Source of the DNA: Shinella sp.
Lineage (GTDB): Bacteria; Pseudomonadota; Alphaproteobacteria; Rhizobiales; Rhizobiaceae
Assembly: GCA_003248775.1 (NCBI GenBank)
Contig: QFQX01000021.1
Coordinates: 1 to 64,000, forward strand
DNA length: 64,000 nucleotides
Reading direction: 5' to 3'
Shown: positions 8,746-17,194 of the stretch, one piece after another
Layout of the letters: every line of letters starts with the position of its first letter
How positions within the stretch are numbered: position 1 is the first letter of the stretch
The notes under the pieces: generated by a model
The model's input: the letters and a program-made list of their open reading frames with translations, nothing else
The model's database searches: none
What the model was told of the DNA's origin: nothing
Translations under genes and position numbers: made by a program

Positions 8746-9666
8746 CTACACTCCTTCCCCTGTGACGCGGGGCATGACCTCGCGCATGAAGCGGTCTATG
8801 GCGTCGAGCAGTTTCGTAGCTGCGAAGGAAAGCTGGCGATCCGAGGCGACGCAAAGCTCGATCGGCGTCCGGATGCCCTTGTTGCCGGCAATCGGGATCG
8901 CCACAAGCTGTCCGGCACGGCATTCGCGCAACACGGTCAGCGCCGGCAGCAGGGTTACTGCAGCACCGCGCAGCACCAGTTCCTTCTGCATCTCCAGCGA
9001 GCTGGTGACGAAGACCGGATCGAGCGTGACGCCGGCCGATTTGAACAGCGTGTCGAAGGCGAGACGTGCGCCGAAGGAGCGGTCCGGCACCGCGAGCGGA
9101 TAGGCTGCGAGTTGCGGAACTGTCAGTTCGGTATGGCCCGCTGCCGGATGGCCCGCGGCTGCGATGACGTCATAGACGATCTCGGCGCGCAGGCGCACCC
9201 TGGTTCCCGGTTCAGGTTCGGAAAACAGGGTTACGGCGATGTCGGCCTCGGCATTGGCGACGGCTTCGATGGCGGCGCGGGCGGATGCGATGGTCACGGA
9301 AAAACGGATTTTCGGGAATTTCAGGCTGAAATCGGCAAGCGCCGGTGCAAGCAGGTTGGCGACCGTGGCGCCGCTTGCGAAGATGTTGACGTGTCCGCGC
9401 TTCAGCCCTTCCAGATCGTCGATCAGCTGGCGGACGTGATCCAGTTCCCGGAGTGTCTTGCCGGCGCGGGCGGCGAGCAGTTCGCCGGCGGATGTCAGGC
9501 GTACCCCGCGGCTGGAGCGTTCGATGAGCGGTGTGCCGAAGTAATGTTCGAGCTGGTCGATCTGGCGGGCGAGAGCGGTGGGCTGGATGTTGAGCTTGTC
9601 GGCGGCGGCGCGGATCGAGCGGGCGCGCACCAGTTCGTCGAAATAGATCAGAGCCCGGATCTGCAT
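8746..9666 (-). CDS. LysR-family transcriptional regulator
   Basis: An N-terminal winged helix-turn-helix (SIRAAADKLNIQPTALARQIDQLE) is followed by a LysR substrate-binding domain, about 306 residues in all. I chose the ATG at 9666 because the alternative GTG at 9693 lies inside a perfect inverted repeat and has no ribosome site, although the ATG site is also only moderately placed. The gene lies on the same strand directly upstream of the peptide-transporter operon, so it is the likely local regulator. Confidence 0.85.
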   Translation of the reverse strand: MQIRALIYFDELVRARSIRAAADKLNIQPTALARQIDQLEHYFGTPLIERSSRGVRLTSAGELLAARAGKTLRELDHVRQLIDDLEGLKRGHVNIFASGATVANLLAPALADFSLKFPKIRFSVTIASARAAIEAVANAEADIAVTLFSEPEPGTRVRLRAEIVYDVIAAAGHPAAGHTELTVPQLAAYPLAVPDRSFGARLAFDTLFKSAGVTLDPVFVTSSLEMQKELVLRGAAVTLLPALTVLRECRAGQLVAIPIAGNKGIRTPIELCVASDRQLSFAATKLLDAIDRFMREVMPRVTGEGV

Positions 9667-9687
9667 GTCTGGATTTGCCGCCCTCGT

Positions 9688-9722
9688 TTCCACTGGCGGG
9701 TTGATGGTTACCGCCAGTGGAA
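9688..9722. promoter_or_regulatory. Perfect 12-bp inverted repeat upstream of lysR
   Basis: TTCCACTGGCGG and CCGCCAGTGGAA are separated by exactly 11 bp. The dyad lies 22 bp upstream of the lysR ATG at 9666 and 60 bp after the DUF982 gene. There is no following T-run on either strand, so an operator (autoregulation) is as likely as a terminator. Confidence 0.5.
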
Positions 9723-9781
9723 TTGGTAGGGGCTCGTTCGCGCGGAGACAAGCCCCGGTTCCGGTCCCTGTCGTGGGGCCG

Positions 9782-10078
9782 TCAGGCGTGTGGCTTCATG
9801 GGGTGACTGTTTCCGGTTTTCGGCAAGGCGCTTTCATCCAGCAGACCCGCCTTGCGGGCTGCTTCGATGAAGGTCTTGCGGGCAATGTCGGCCGCCTTGT
9901 CCGTTTCCAGGGCCATGCCGCACCAGCGTCTGGCGCGTTGATAGGCGGCTCCATGGCGGACGGGCCATTCCTCCTCAAGGAAATAGAGAGCGTCACAGGC
10001 TTCCTTGAAGCTTCTCGTCAGGCCGCATTGCAGTTTCAGTTCGACGGGTTCGTTCCAGGTGGGCGGTGTGTTGGTCAT
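9782..10078 (-). CDS. DUF982 domain protein
   Basis: The ATG at 10078 gives a 98-residue soluble protein; the frame can be extended to 10129 but the extra residues are not family-like. The pattern of a Leu/Ala-rich helix, then EEEWPVRHGAAYQRARRWC and an AARKTFIEAARKAGL-like end, matches DUF982. DUF982 is a small family found largely in rhizobia, of unknown function. It stands alone between the lysR gene and a sugar-kinase gene. Confidence 0.7.
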   Translation of the reverse strand: MTNTPPTWNEPVELKLQCGLTRSFKEACDALYFLEEEWPVRHGAAYQRARRWCGMALETDKAADIARKTFIEAARKAGLLDESALPKTGNSHPMKPHA

Positions 10079-10159
10079 CGCATACTCCATTGCGGAAGCC
10101 CCAACACCCGAGACCGGACAAGGTTCCATCGAAACGGAAAAATTTTTGAAGCGGTTTCC

Positions 10160-11017
10160 TCAGGGCGTGCTTTCGGCCTCGGCGGTCGCCGCATCACGGT
10201 TGCGCAGCCAGGCCGCGGTTCTCTCGCAGGCGGAGGCGGCGGCATCGGTGATCGGCATGCCGTTCAGGAGTTCATGAAGCACTGCGCCGCTGAAGCTGTC
10301 GCCCGCGCCGATGGTGTCGGCGGTCACGACTTTCTCATGTACGCCGATGCGGGTTTCGCTGCGACCGTCATAGACGCAGATTTCATTCGGGCCATCGGTC
10401 AGCATCAGGTCTTTCAGCCGGTCGCCGGCGATTGCGCAGGCCGCCCGCCAGATTTCGGTGAGGCTCAGGCCCGGAAAATCGGCTCTGGAACCGACGATGA
10501 TATCGGCAGGCCGCGGCGTCGGGTGCCGCAACGGAAATTGCGAAACGACCAGCGTTGCCTTGTCGAGCGAGGCGACGACGTTGTCCGCAAGCTGCATGCC
10601 GTTGACATAGAAGGCCCTCGCCCGGAGCGGCCGGTCCAGCGTGAAGCTGCGGGTGGTGCGCTTGGTGCTGCCGAGGATCGTGCGTTCACCGGCCGGGTCG
10701 AGGAAGATCTCGGCGAACTCCGTTTCGCCGTCGCGCATTGTGATGTGGCCGGTGCCGAAACCCGCCTTCCGAAGCTCTTCGAGCGCCTTTCGACCATGCT
10801 CGTCATCGACAAGGGAGGAGACAAGCTCGACGTCGCGACCGAGCGCAAGCAACATGCTGCCGGTGTAATAGCCGCCTCCGCCCAGCCGCACATTGCGGTC
10901 GATCCAGGCGATGCGGCCGCCGGGGCGGAGTGGTTCCTTCAGGCGCCAGACACGGTCATGGTTGATGTGGCCGATGACGACGACCGGATCGTTGCCGGCG
11001 GATGGTTCTGGCTGCAT
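10160..11017 (-). CDS. PfkB-family carbohydrate/nucleoside kinase
   Basis: From the ATG at 11017 the product has 285 residues. The ribokinase-like fold is indicated by the N-terminal VVVIGHINHDRVW, the glycine-rich substrate loop LGGGGYYTGSML, and the catalytic signature DTIGAGDSFSGAVL, whose Asp acts as the base. Such kinases phosphorylate sugars or nucleosides with ATP. The gene is not coupled to obvious sugar genes, so the substrate is unknown. The longer frame to 11107 is basic low-complexity sequence and was not used. Confidence 0.85.
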   Translation of the reverse strand: MQPEPSAGNDPVVVIGHINHDRVWRLKEPLRPGGRIAWIDRNVRLGGGGYYTGSMLLALGRDVELVSSLVDDEHGRKALEELRKAGFGTGHITMRDGETEFAEIFLDPAGERTILGSTKRTTRSFTLDRPLRARAFYVNGMQLADNVVASLDKATLVVSQFPLRHPTPRPADIIVGSRADFPGLSLTEIWRAACAIAGDRLKDLMLTDGPNEICVYDGRSETRIGVHEKVVTADTIGAGDSFSGAVLHELLNGMPITDAAASACERTAAWLRNRDAATAEAESTP

Positions 11018-11125
11018 GTTACCTTGTTTCCCTGCCCGGTTCTGTGGCGGCGACGGTTGCTTCCTGCGCTCGCTGCCAAGGATGGCGGCAAGCCGTCGCC
11101 TCTTCAAGAGTGGTGTTTTCGGGCG

Positions 11126-12343
11126 TTAGTTTGTCGTTTCGTCAAGCCATTGCCGGATGCAGGATGCCGCGGCCTTGCCGGTGGCGAGGCAGGCGGTCAG
11201 CAGATAACCTCCGGTCGGGGCCTCCCAGTCGAGCATCTCTCCGGCAACGAAACTCCCGGGCATCGCCTTCAGCATGAAGTTGTCGTCGATGCCGTCAAAG
11301 GAAATGCCGCCGGCCGACGAGATGGCCTCGGCGATGGGGCGTGGTGACGTGACGGGCAGGGGCAGCGCCTTGATGAGACGGGCAAGCGCTTCCGCATCGA
11401 GGCGATTGGCGTCGGGGACGAGTTCCCGCAGCAGGGCGGCCTTGACGCCGTCGAGGCCGGTCGCCTTGCGCAACCGGTTGGAAAAGCTCGCCTTGGTGTC
11501 CTGCCTTGCCAGATCGCGCGCCAGTCTTTCCGTAGTGCGGCCGGGGGCGAGATCGAGAACGAGGCTCGCCTTGCCGGTGGTGGCCAGCGCGTCGCGCAGC
11601 GCTGCGGCATGGGCATAGACGAGGCTGCCCTCGATGCCGTGACGGCTGATGACGAATTCGCCGGGAATGGTGCCTGCCGCACTTGTCGCGGCCACGGATT
11701 TCAGCGGCTCGCCTGCGAAGCGTTCGAGGAAGGTTTGCGAGAATGCACAGTCGAAGCCGCAATTGGCCGGCCGGAAGTCATGGATGTCGACGTTCCTTTC
11801 GCGCAGCCACGCCGTCCATCCCGCATCGGAGCCAAGCTTCGGCCAGCTTGCGCCGCCCAGCGCCAGCAGCACGGCATCCGCCTCGATCCGCTTTTCGCCT
11901 TCCGGGGCCTCGATGCGATAAACGTCACCGTCGAAGCCGGTCCAGCGATGCCTCGTCAGGATCGAGACGCCCTGCGCTTCCAGCCGCTTCAGCCAGGCGC
12001 GCAGCAACGGCGAGGCCTTCATTGCCTTTGGAAAGACGCGGCCCGAAGTGCCGACGAAGGTTTCCGTGCCGAGTGCTGTCGCCCAGTCGCGGATGTCATC
12101 CGGGGTGAAGGCATCCAGCGCCGGCCGTAGCCTTTCGCCCGCCGTGCCGAAGCGGGTGACGAAGCGCTCGTAAGGTTCGGCATGGGTGATGTTGAGGCCG
12201 GATTTGCCCGCGAGCAGGAATTTCCGGCCAACGGTCGGCATCGCCTCATAAACGGTGACGGCATGGCCGGCGCGGGAGAGTTCGTCCGCCGCCATCAGCC
12301 CTGCCGGCCCGCCGCCGATGATCGCGATGCGTTTCATGCTCAT
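11126..12343 (-). CDS. HI0933/YhiN-family FAD flavoprotein (PP_4765 subfamily)
   Basis: A 405-residue protein with an N-terminal dinucleotide-binding motif GGGPAGLMAADELSRAG and the family stretch GRKFLLAGKSGLNITHAEP. The C-terminal GGISFDGIDDNFMLKAMPG and GEMLDWEAPTGGYLLTACLATG close the FAD site. These flavoproteins are widespread NAD(P)/FAD oxidoreductases of mostly unknown function. The start may be ATG 12343 or 12337. Confidence 0.85.
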   Translation of the reverse strand: MSMKRIAIIGGGPAGLMAADELSRAGHAVTVYEAMPTVGRKFLLAGKSGLNITHAEPYERFVTRFGTAGERLRPALDAFTPDDIRDWATALGTETFVGTSGRVFPKAMKASPLLRAWLKRLEAQGVSILTRHRWTGFDGDVYRIEAPEGEKRIEADAVLLALGGASWPKLGSDAGWTAWLRERNVDIHDFRPANCGFDCAFSQTFLERFAGEPLKSVAATSAAGTIPGEFVISRHGIEGSLVYAHAAALRDALATTGKASLVLDLAPGRTTERLARDLARQDTKASFSNRLRKATGLDGVKAALLRELVPDANRLDAEALARLIKALPLPVTSPRPIAEAISSAGGISFDGIDDNFMLKAMPGSFVAGEMLDWEAPTGGYLLTACLATGKAAASCIRQWLDETTN

Positions 12344-12362
12344 CCTTCATCCCTTTGTTCTG

Positions 12363-12410
12363 ACGCAATTCCGGACGCAAAACCGCTTCACACTTTTGCT
12401 GGAATTGCGT
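12363..12410. repeat. Palindromic dispersed repeat (GCAAAACCGC...TTTTGC type)
   Basis: Outer arms ACGCAATTCC (12363-12372) and GGAATTGCGT (12401-12410) enclose inner arms GCAAAA and TTTTGC with an 11-nt loop. The same core recurs at 31579-31623. It abuts the aminotransferase stop codon and could act as a 3' mRNA hairpin, although no T-run follows. Confidence 0.6.
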
Positions 12411-13585
12411 TAGTCAAGCCGGAAGCCGGAGAGGCGATCCGTCAGGGCTTCGATGGTTGCCGAATCCGCATTGGCGAAGGCAAAGCGCAGATAGCCTTCC
12501 TGCGCTTCGCCGAAATAGGCTCCGGGAATGCAGACGACGCCGGCCTCGCGGGCGAGCTTCTCTGCCACCAGCGCGGAATGCTTGCCTTCGAAGGGATGGC
12601 GGATGAAGGCGAAATAGGCGCCGAGCGAATCCATCTGCCATTCCGGCAGCTTTGCCATGACGGACTTAAGCGTATCCGCGCGTTTCAGGATTTCCCTGCG
12701 GTTGGCGTTGCGCCAGTCGCGCAGCGCCGGAATGGCGCGGGCGACGGCGGCCTGCGGCGCGCGCGGTGCGCAGATCTGCAGGTTGTCCATCACCTTGGCG
12801 ATTTCCGCGACGGCTTTCGGGCCGGCGGTGACGGCGCCGAGGCGATGACCCGGAATGCAGAAGGACTTCGAGAAGGAATAGAGCAGGATCAGGTTGTCTT
12901 CCCAGCCGGGAATGGACAGGAGGTCATGCGGCTTGTCGCCTTCCGGCAGGAAGTCCCGGTAGGTTTCGTCGAGGATCAGCCAGACGCCGGCCTGACGGCA
13001 GGCTTCGAAGATTTCCCGCAGCAGGCCGGCCGGATAGATCGCGCCGGTCGGATTGTTCGGCGAGACGAGCGCGATGGCCTTGATGCCCTTCGCCAGTGCC
13101 GCGCGCACCGCATCGAGATCCGGCACGAAACCCTTTGCCGGATCGAGCGGCACCAGCACCCGCTCGATGTCCATCATGGCAAGCGTGGTTTCCTGGTTGA
13201 AGTAGAAGGGCTCGGTCAGCGCCACCTTGTCGCCCGGACCGGCAATCGCCATGGCGACAGCCATGAAGGCCTGATTGCAGCCGGAGGTGATGTGGATGTT
13301 CTGCGCTTCGACCGGTGCGCCATAGATTTCGGCAGCATCTTCAGCATAGACCTTGCGCAGGTCGGTTTCACCCTCGATCGGACCGTAGCCGGCAAAGCCG
13401 CGCGAGGATGCTGCCTCTCCGAGCCATGCCAGCAGGTCCGGATGCGGTGGATAGCCGGGGACTGCCTGCGACAGGTCGATCAGCGGGCCGCGGCTGCCGT
13501 CATAGGCGCGCGCCCAGGCAAAGACGGAGGGGACCGGCGGAGGGGAGAGGCGGGAAACGAGAGAATTGAACGATGCGGATGGCAT
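12410..13585 (-). CDS. Class I/II PLP-dependent aminotransferase
   Basis: The ATG at 13585 gives 391 residues, standard for fold-type I aminotransferases; the longer frame to 13693 adds a Pro/Arg-rich tail. The PLP Schiff-base lysine is in SFSKSFCIPGHRLG, with the cofactor motifs SPNNPTGAIY and ILDETYRDF upstream. It transfers an amino group between an amino acid and a 2-oxo acid. The neighbouring ureohydrolase raises the possibility of arginine/guanidino catabolism (AruH-like), but this is only contextual. Confidence 0.88.
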   Translation of the reverse strand: MPSASFNSLVSRLSPPPVPSVFAWARAYDGSRGPLIDLSQAVPGYPPHPDLLAWLGEAASSRGFAGYGPIEGETDLRKVYAEDAAEIYGAPVEAQNIHITSGCNQAFMAVAMAIAGPGDKVALTEPFYFNQETTLAMMDIERVLVPLDPAKGFVPDLDAVRAALAKGIKAIALVSPNNPTGAIYPAGLLREIFEACRQAGVWLILDETYRDFLPEGDKPHDLLSIPGWEDNLILLYSFSKSFCIPGHRLGAVTAGPKAVAEIAKVMDNLQICAPRAPQAAVARAIPALRDWRNANRREILKRADTLKSVMAKLPEWQMDSLGAYFAFIRHPFEGKHSALVAEKLAREAGVVCIPGAYFGEAQEGYLRFAFANADSATIEALTDRLSGFRLD

Positions 13586-13622
13586 GATGATTTCGGCAGT
13601 CCTGATGCTTTGTTCGGTTGGT

Positions 13623-14675
13623 TCAAGCCTTGGTGGCGGTCTTTCTTGCGGAGGCGGATGTCGCCTTGCGTGTTCGTGACAAGGTGGTTGCATTTTCCGG
13701 TTTTACCGTGCCTGTCGCCGTGCCCGTATTCGCGGCTCGAATGTTGCGCGCTCTGTGAGCGGGGCGGGGCAAGGGCAGTGGCTGCGAACCCTGCTCGCTT
13801 TCGAGTGTGGCGAAGAGCCAGTCGATGAAGACGCGGGCAATCGGGGCGGCGCGCACCTCGTTTCGCGTGGCGACATAGAAGGCATTGGCGGCGCGTACCG
13901 AGAGATCGAAGGGAATGATCAGCTCGCCCGAGGCGATCAGGCTGGAAGCCGTGATGTTGTCGCCAAGCGCGATGCCCTGACCGTGGCGCGCGGCTTCGGT
14001 GGAAAGCCTTGCGTCGCTCATGAAATGCTCCCGGTGGCGGGGCATGTCGAGCTGGTCGGCAGCGGCAAGCCAGGTATTCCATTCCTGTCCGTTGTCGCCG
14101 TGAAGAAGCACATGGTCACGCAGGTCGCGTACGGATCGCAGCGGTCGCGAATTCAGCAGTGAGGGGGAGGCGACGGGGAAAAGGTCCAGCGTGCTCCAAA
14201 GCCGCGTCCAGCAGTCCCGCCAGCTTCCCGGTCCGTAGAGAATGGCGATGTCGATGTCTGGCGAATGGATGAGGCTTGCGTCATTGCTCGAGGTCAGCGT
14301 CAGGCTGATATCCGGATACTGCTCGCTGAAGCTGCCCATGCGCGGCACCAGCCAGAGGGAGAGCAGGGCGGGCACACAGGAAATCCTGAGATTGCCGCTG
14401 GTGGTCGGCCGGTTCATCAGCGCCGTTGCGGCGGCGATGCCGTCGAATGCCGAGGAAACCGCCGGCAGCAGCAGGGCTCCCTGCGGCGTCAGCTTCAGCC
14501 GTTTGCCGCCACGCTCGAAGAGCTGCGTCTTCAGCGTTTCCTCAAGCGTCTTGATCTGGTGGCTGACCGCGCCATGGGTGACGTTCAGCTCACGGGCCGC
14601 CGCTGAAATCGATCCGCGTCTGGCGGCGGCCTCGAAAGCGCGCAGCGGATTGAGCGGTGGCAGGCGATGGGACAT
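13623..14675 (-). CDS. LysR-family regulator, GcvA-like, with long basic C-terminal tail
   Basis: The protein has 350 residues against about 300 for the family. The N-terminus (PPLNPLRAFEAAARRGSISAAARELNVTHGAVSHQIKTLE) is broken here only for description and is a GcvA-type HTH, followed by the effector domain with LWLVPRMGSF and GQGIALGD. After about residue 300 there is a Thr/Ala/Lys/Arg-rich tail ending SARKTATKA, unlike the family. It is divergent from the ureohydrolase gene (180 bp apart) and upstream of the aminotransferase on the same strand, so it probably controls one or both. Confidence 0.85.
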   Translation of the reverse strand: MSHRLPPLNPLRAFEAAARRGSISAAARELNVTHGAVSHQIKTLEETLKTQLFERGGKRLKLTPQGALLLPAVSSAFDGIAAATALMNRPTTSGNLRISCVPALLSLWLVPRMGSFSEQYPDISLTLTSSNDASLIHSPDIDIAILYGPGSWRDCWTRLWSTLDLFPVASPSLLNSRPLRSVRDLRDHVLLHGDNGQEWNTWLAAADQLDMPRHREHFMSDARLSTEAARHGQGIALGDNITASSLIASGELIIPFDLSVRAANAFYVATRNEVRAAPIARVFIDWLFATLESEQGSQPLPLPRPAHRARNIRAANTGTATGTVKPENATTLSRTRKATSASARKTATKA

Positions 14676-14854
14676 GGTCTCGGTGCTTGTTAGTTTTTCT
14701 CACAGCGATTGCTATAACATCGTGAATTGCTTTTCTACCCCCCATGCGGCTTAATGCTTACAATAGAGGCAGGCGCCGGAACTGCCGTTTAAACAGTCGT
14801 CCGCGACGGGAGCTCCTGTTTCGCAGGGCATCGGCAAGAAGGGTGAAAGACGAA

Positions 14855-15910
14855 ATGACTTTCGACGAAAAGCGACTTCAGGAACTGCGCGCCAAATACG
14901 GTGACGACAAGGCCGGTGAAATCTTCGACGAGAAGTTCGCCAAGGTCGGCGAGAAGATCTTCTCCAACGGCACCCGCGCCGCACCTTATGCCGGCATCCC
15001 GACCTTCCTGTCCGCACCGCATCGCCCGATCGATCCGGCAGCGCCCGACTTCGGTGACCTGCAGGTAGGGATCGTCGGCGTGCCGATGGACCTCGGCGTG
15101 TCCAACCGTCCGGGTTCGCGTTTCGGACCTCGCGCGCTGCGCGCCATCGACCGCATCGGCCCGTACAATCACGTTCTGGAATGCGCGCCGATCTTCGATC
15201 TCAAGGTTGCCGATATCGGCGACGTGCCGTTCTCCAGCCGCTACCGACTGGAACTCAGCCATGAGGACATCGAGAAGCATCACACCAAGATCGTCGAAGC
15301 CGGCTTGCTGCCGCTTTCCGTCGGTGGCGATCACTCGATCAGCCATCCGATCCTGAAGGCTGTCGCGAAGAAGCACGGCCCTGTCGGCATGATTCATATC
15401 GATGCCCATTGCGATACCGGCGGCGCCTTCGACCAGACCAAGTTCCACCATGGCGGTCCGTTCCGCAACGCAGTGCTTGACGGCGTGCTCGATCCGACCC
15501 GCACCATCCAGATCGGCATTCGCGGCCCGGCCGAATATCTGTGGGAGTTCTCCTACGATTCCGGCATGACCGTCATCCATGCCGAGGAAGTGACCGGGCT
15601 CGGCATTCCGGCGATCATCGAGAAGGCGAAGAAGATCATCGGCGACGGCCCTACCTATCTCTCCTTCGATGTCGACAGCCTCGATCCGAGCATTGCGCCC
15701 GGCACCGGCACGCCGGAAGTCGGCGGCCTTTCCTCGCGTGAAGTGCTCGAACTCATCCGCGGTCTCAAGGGCATCAATCTGGTCGGCGGCGACGTCGTCG
15801 AGGTTGCTCCGCAGTATGATGCGACCAACAATACCGCCCATGCGGGCGCTCAGGTTCTCTTCGAAATCCTAAGCCTCATGGTCTATAGTCCGGCAATCAA
15901 GGGCCGTTGA
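14855..15910 (+). CDS. speB: Agmatinase-family ureohydrolase (agmatinase or guanidinobutyrase-like)
   Basis: The ATG at 14855 follows a GAAGG ribosome site and gives 351 residues. Binuclear manganese ligands are seen in GGDHS, HIDAHCD and SFDVDSLDPS, in the order typical of ureohydrolases. The enzyme hydrolyses a guanidino compound to an amine plus urea, for example agmatine to putrescine. It precedes a polyamine-type ABC importer, which supports a polyamine/guanidine role. 4-guanidinobutyrate is an alternative substrate given the aminotransferase next door. Confidence 0.85.
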   Translation: MTFDEKRLQELRAKYGDDKAGEIFDEKFAKVGEKIFSNGTRAAPYAGIPTFLSAPHRPIDPAAPDFGDLQVGIVGVPMDLGVSNRPGSRFGPRALRAIDRIGPYNHVLECAPIFDLKVADIGDVPFSSRYRLELSHEDIEKHHTKIVEAGLLPLSVGGDHSISHPILKAVAKKHGPVGMIHIDAHCDTGGAFDQTKFHHGGPFRNAVLDGVLDPTRTIQIGIRGPAEYLWEFSYDSGMTVIHAEEVTGLGIPAIIEKAKKIIGDGPTYLSFDVDSLDPSIAPGTGTPEVGGLSSREVLELIRGLKGINLVGGDVVEVAPQYDATNNTAHAGAQVLFEILSLMVYSPAIKGR

Positions 15911-15924
15911 GAAACTGGCATTTT

Positions 15925-15955
15925 GCCCGGGACGGCGCTATCAGGCGTTCCGGGC
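15925..15955 (+). terminator. Hairpin after the ureohydrolase gene
   Basis: GCCCGGGACG and CGTTCCGGGC form a 10-bp stem (one G-T) with an 11-nt loop. It lies 14 bp after the stop codon and 56 bp before the binding-protein gene. No strong T-run follows, so partial termination or mRNA end protection is possible. Confidence 0.5.
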
Positions 15956-16010
15956 TCGACTTCACGATAACCAACCAAGACATAAGCAACGAAGACAAGG
16001 GAACAGGACC

Positions 16011-17099
16011 ATGAAAAACATCCTCAACGCTTCCGTCAGCCGCCGCGGCGTGCTGGCCGGCTCGCTTGCCGGCGCCGGCATGCTCGCCATGCCCTCGATC
16101 CTGCGTGCCCAGGACAAGTCGCTGAAGGTCGGCGTCTATGGCGGCTACTTCAAGGATTCCTTCGACAAGAACATCTTTGCCGAATTCACCAAGGCAACCG
16201 GCATCGCCGTCGAATCCGTGGCCGAGCCGACCGGCGAAGCATGGCTGGTGCAACTCGAGCAGGCCGCAAAGGCCGGCCAGGCTCCCGCCGACGTTTCGAT
16301 GATTTCGCAGGTTTCCATGCTTAAGGGCCAGTCCACCGAACTGTGGACGCCGCTCGACATGGACAAGATCAAGAACGCTTCCGGCCTGATCGAGCGTTTC
16401 GTCAACAAGTATCCGGACGGCCGCGTTGCCGGTATCGGCGCCGTTGCATGGTACATCACGCTCGTCACCAACACGGATGTCTACAAGGAAGCTCCGACCT
16501 CCTGGTCCGCTCTGTGGGATCCGGCAAACGAAGACAAGCTCGGCCTGCTGGCGCTGGTCTCCAACTCCTTCCTCCTGGAAGTGACGGCCAAGACCCACTT
16601 CGGCGGCACCAATGCGCTCGACACCGAGGAAGGCATCCTGAAGGCTTTCGAAAAGCTCGCCGAGGTCAAGCCGAACGTTCGCCTGTGGTATCGCGACGAA
16701 GCCCAGTTCGAGCAGGCGCTGAAGTCGGGCGAAATCCCGATGGGCCAGTACTACCACGACGTTACCGGCCTCGCCGCCGCTGACGGCAATCCGGTCCGCT
16801 CCACCTTCCCGAAGGAAGGCGGCATTCAGGATTCCGGTTGCTGGGCCCTGTCGCGCGCATCGACCAAGACCGAGGAAGCACACGTCTTCATCGACTACAT
16901 GTGCCAGCCTTCGATCCAGGCAACCCTGTCGCGCAAGGTCGGCACGGCTCCGACCGTCAAGCGCGAACTTCTCGACCTGACGGCCGAGGAATTCGCCGCC
17001 GTGTCTTCCGACATCGAGCCGATCATCCCGCGCTACGACCTCTATCAGACCAAGTCCGACTGGTTGAACCAGAAGTGGACCGAACTGATCGTCGGTTGA
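16011..17099 (+). CDS. Periplasmic polyamine-type solute-binding protein (PotD/PotF-like)
   Basis: A 362-residue secreted protein with a twin-arginine-like signal (SRRGVLAGSLAGAGMLAMPS) ending near Ala-Gln. The mature part has the class of fold used by spermidine/putrescine binding proteins (SBP_bac_8), including WYITLVTNTDVYKEAPTSW. It would deliver a polyamine or related cation to the permeases downstream. Ligand residues cannot be verified without a structure. A strong hairpin separates it from the ATPase gene. Confidence 0.88.
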   Translation: MKNILNASVSRRGVLAGSLAGAGMLAMPSILRAQDKSLKVGVYGGYFKDSFDKNIFAEFTKATGIAVESVAEPTGEAWLVQLEQAAKAGQAPADVSMISQVSMLKGQSTELWTPLDMDKIKNASGLIERFVNKYPDGRVAGIGAVAWYITLVTNTDVYKEAPTSWSALWDPANEDKLGLLALVSNSFLLEVTAKTHFGGTNALDTEEGILKAFEKLAEVKPNVRLWYRDEAQFEQALKSGEIPMGQYYHDVTGLAAADGNPVRSTFPKEGGIQDSGCWALSRASTKTEEAHVFIDYMCQPSIQATLSRKVGTAPTVKRELLDLTAEEFAAVSSDIEPIIPRYDLYQTKSDWLNQKWTELIVG

Positions 17100-17135
17100 T
17101 CGACGCCTGAACGAAAAACCAATCCAGCACTTGAG

Positions 17136-17167
17136 GTGGGGTGAGGGTCATGCGACCTTCACCCCAC
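17136..17167 (+). promoter_or_regulatory. Strong 14-bp hairpin between binding-protein and ATPase genes
   Basis: GTGGGGTGAGGGTC and GACCTTCACCCCAC pair fully (one G-T) around a 4-nt loop. It has no T-run. Hairpins at this place in ABC operons usually block 3' decay or partly terminate so that the binding protein is made in excess over the membrane parts. Confidence 0.6.
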
Positions 17168-17194
17168 TGTCATCGGAACTTTTGCGGAGACATG

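Noticed and set aside
9667..9693. GTG start for the first complete LysR gene
   Set aside because: It lies within the perfect inverted repeat and lacks a ribosome site; the ATG at 9666 is preferred.
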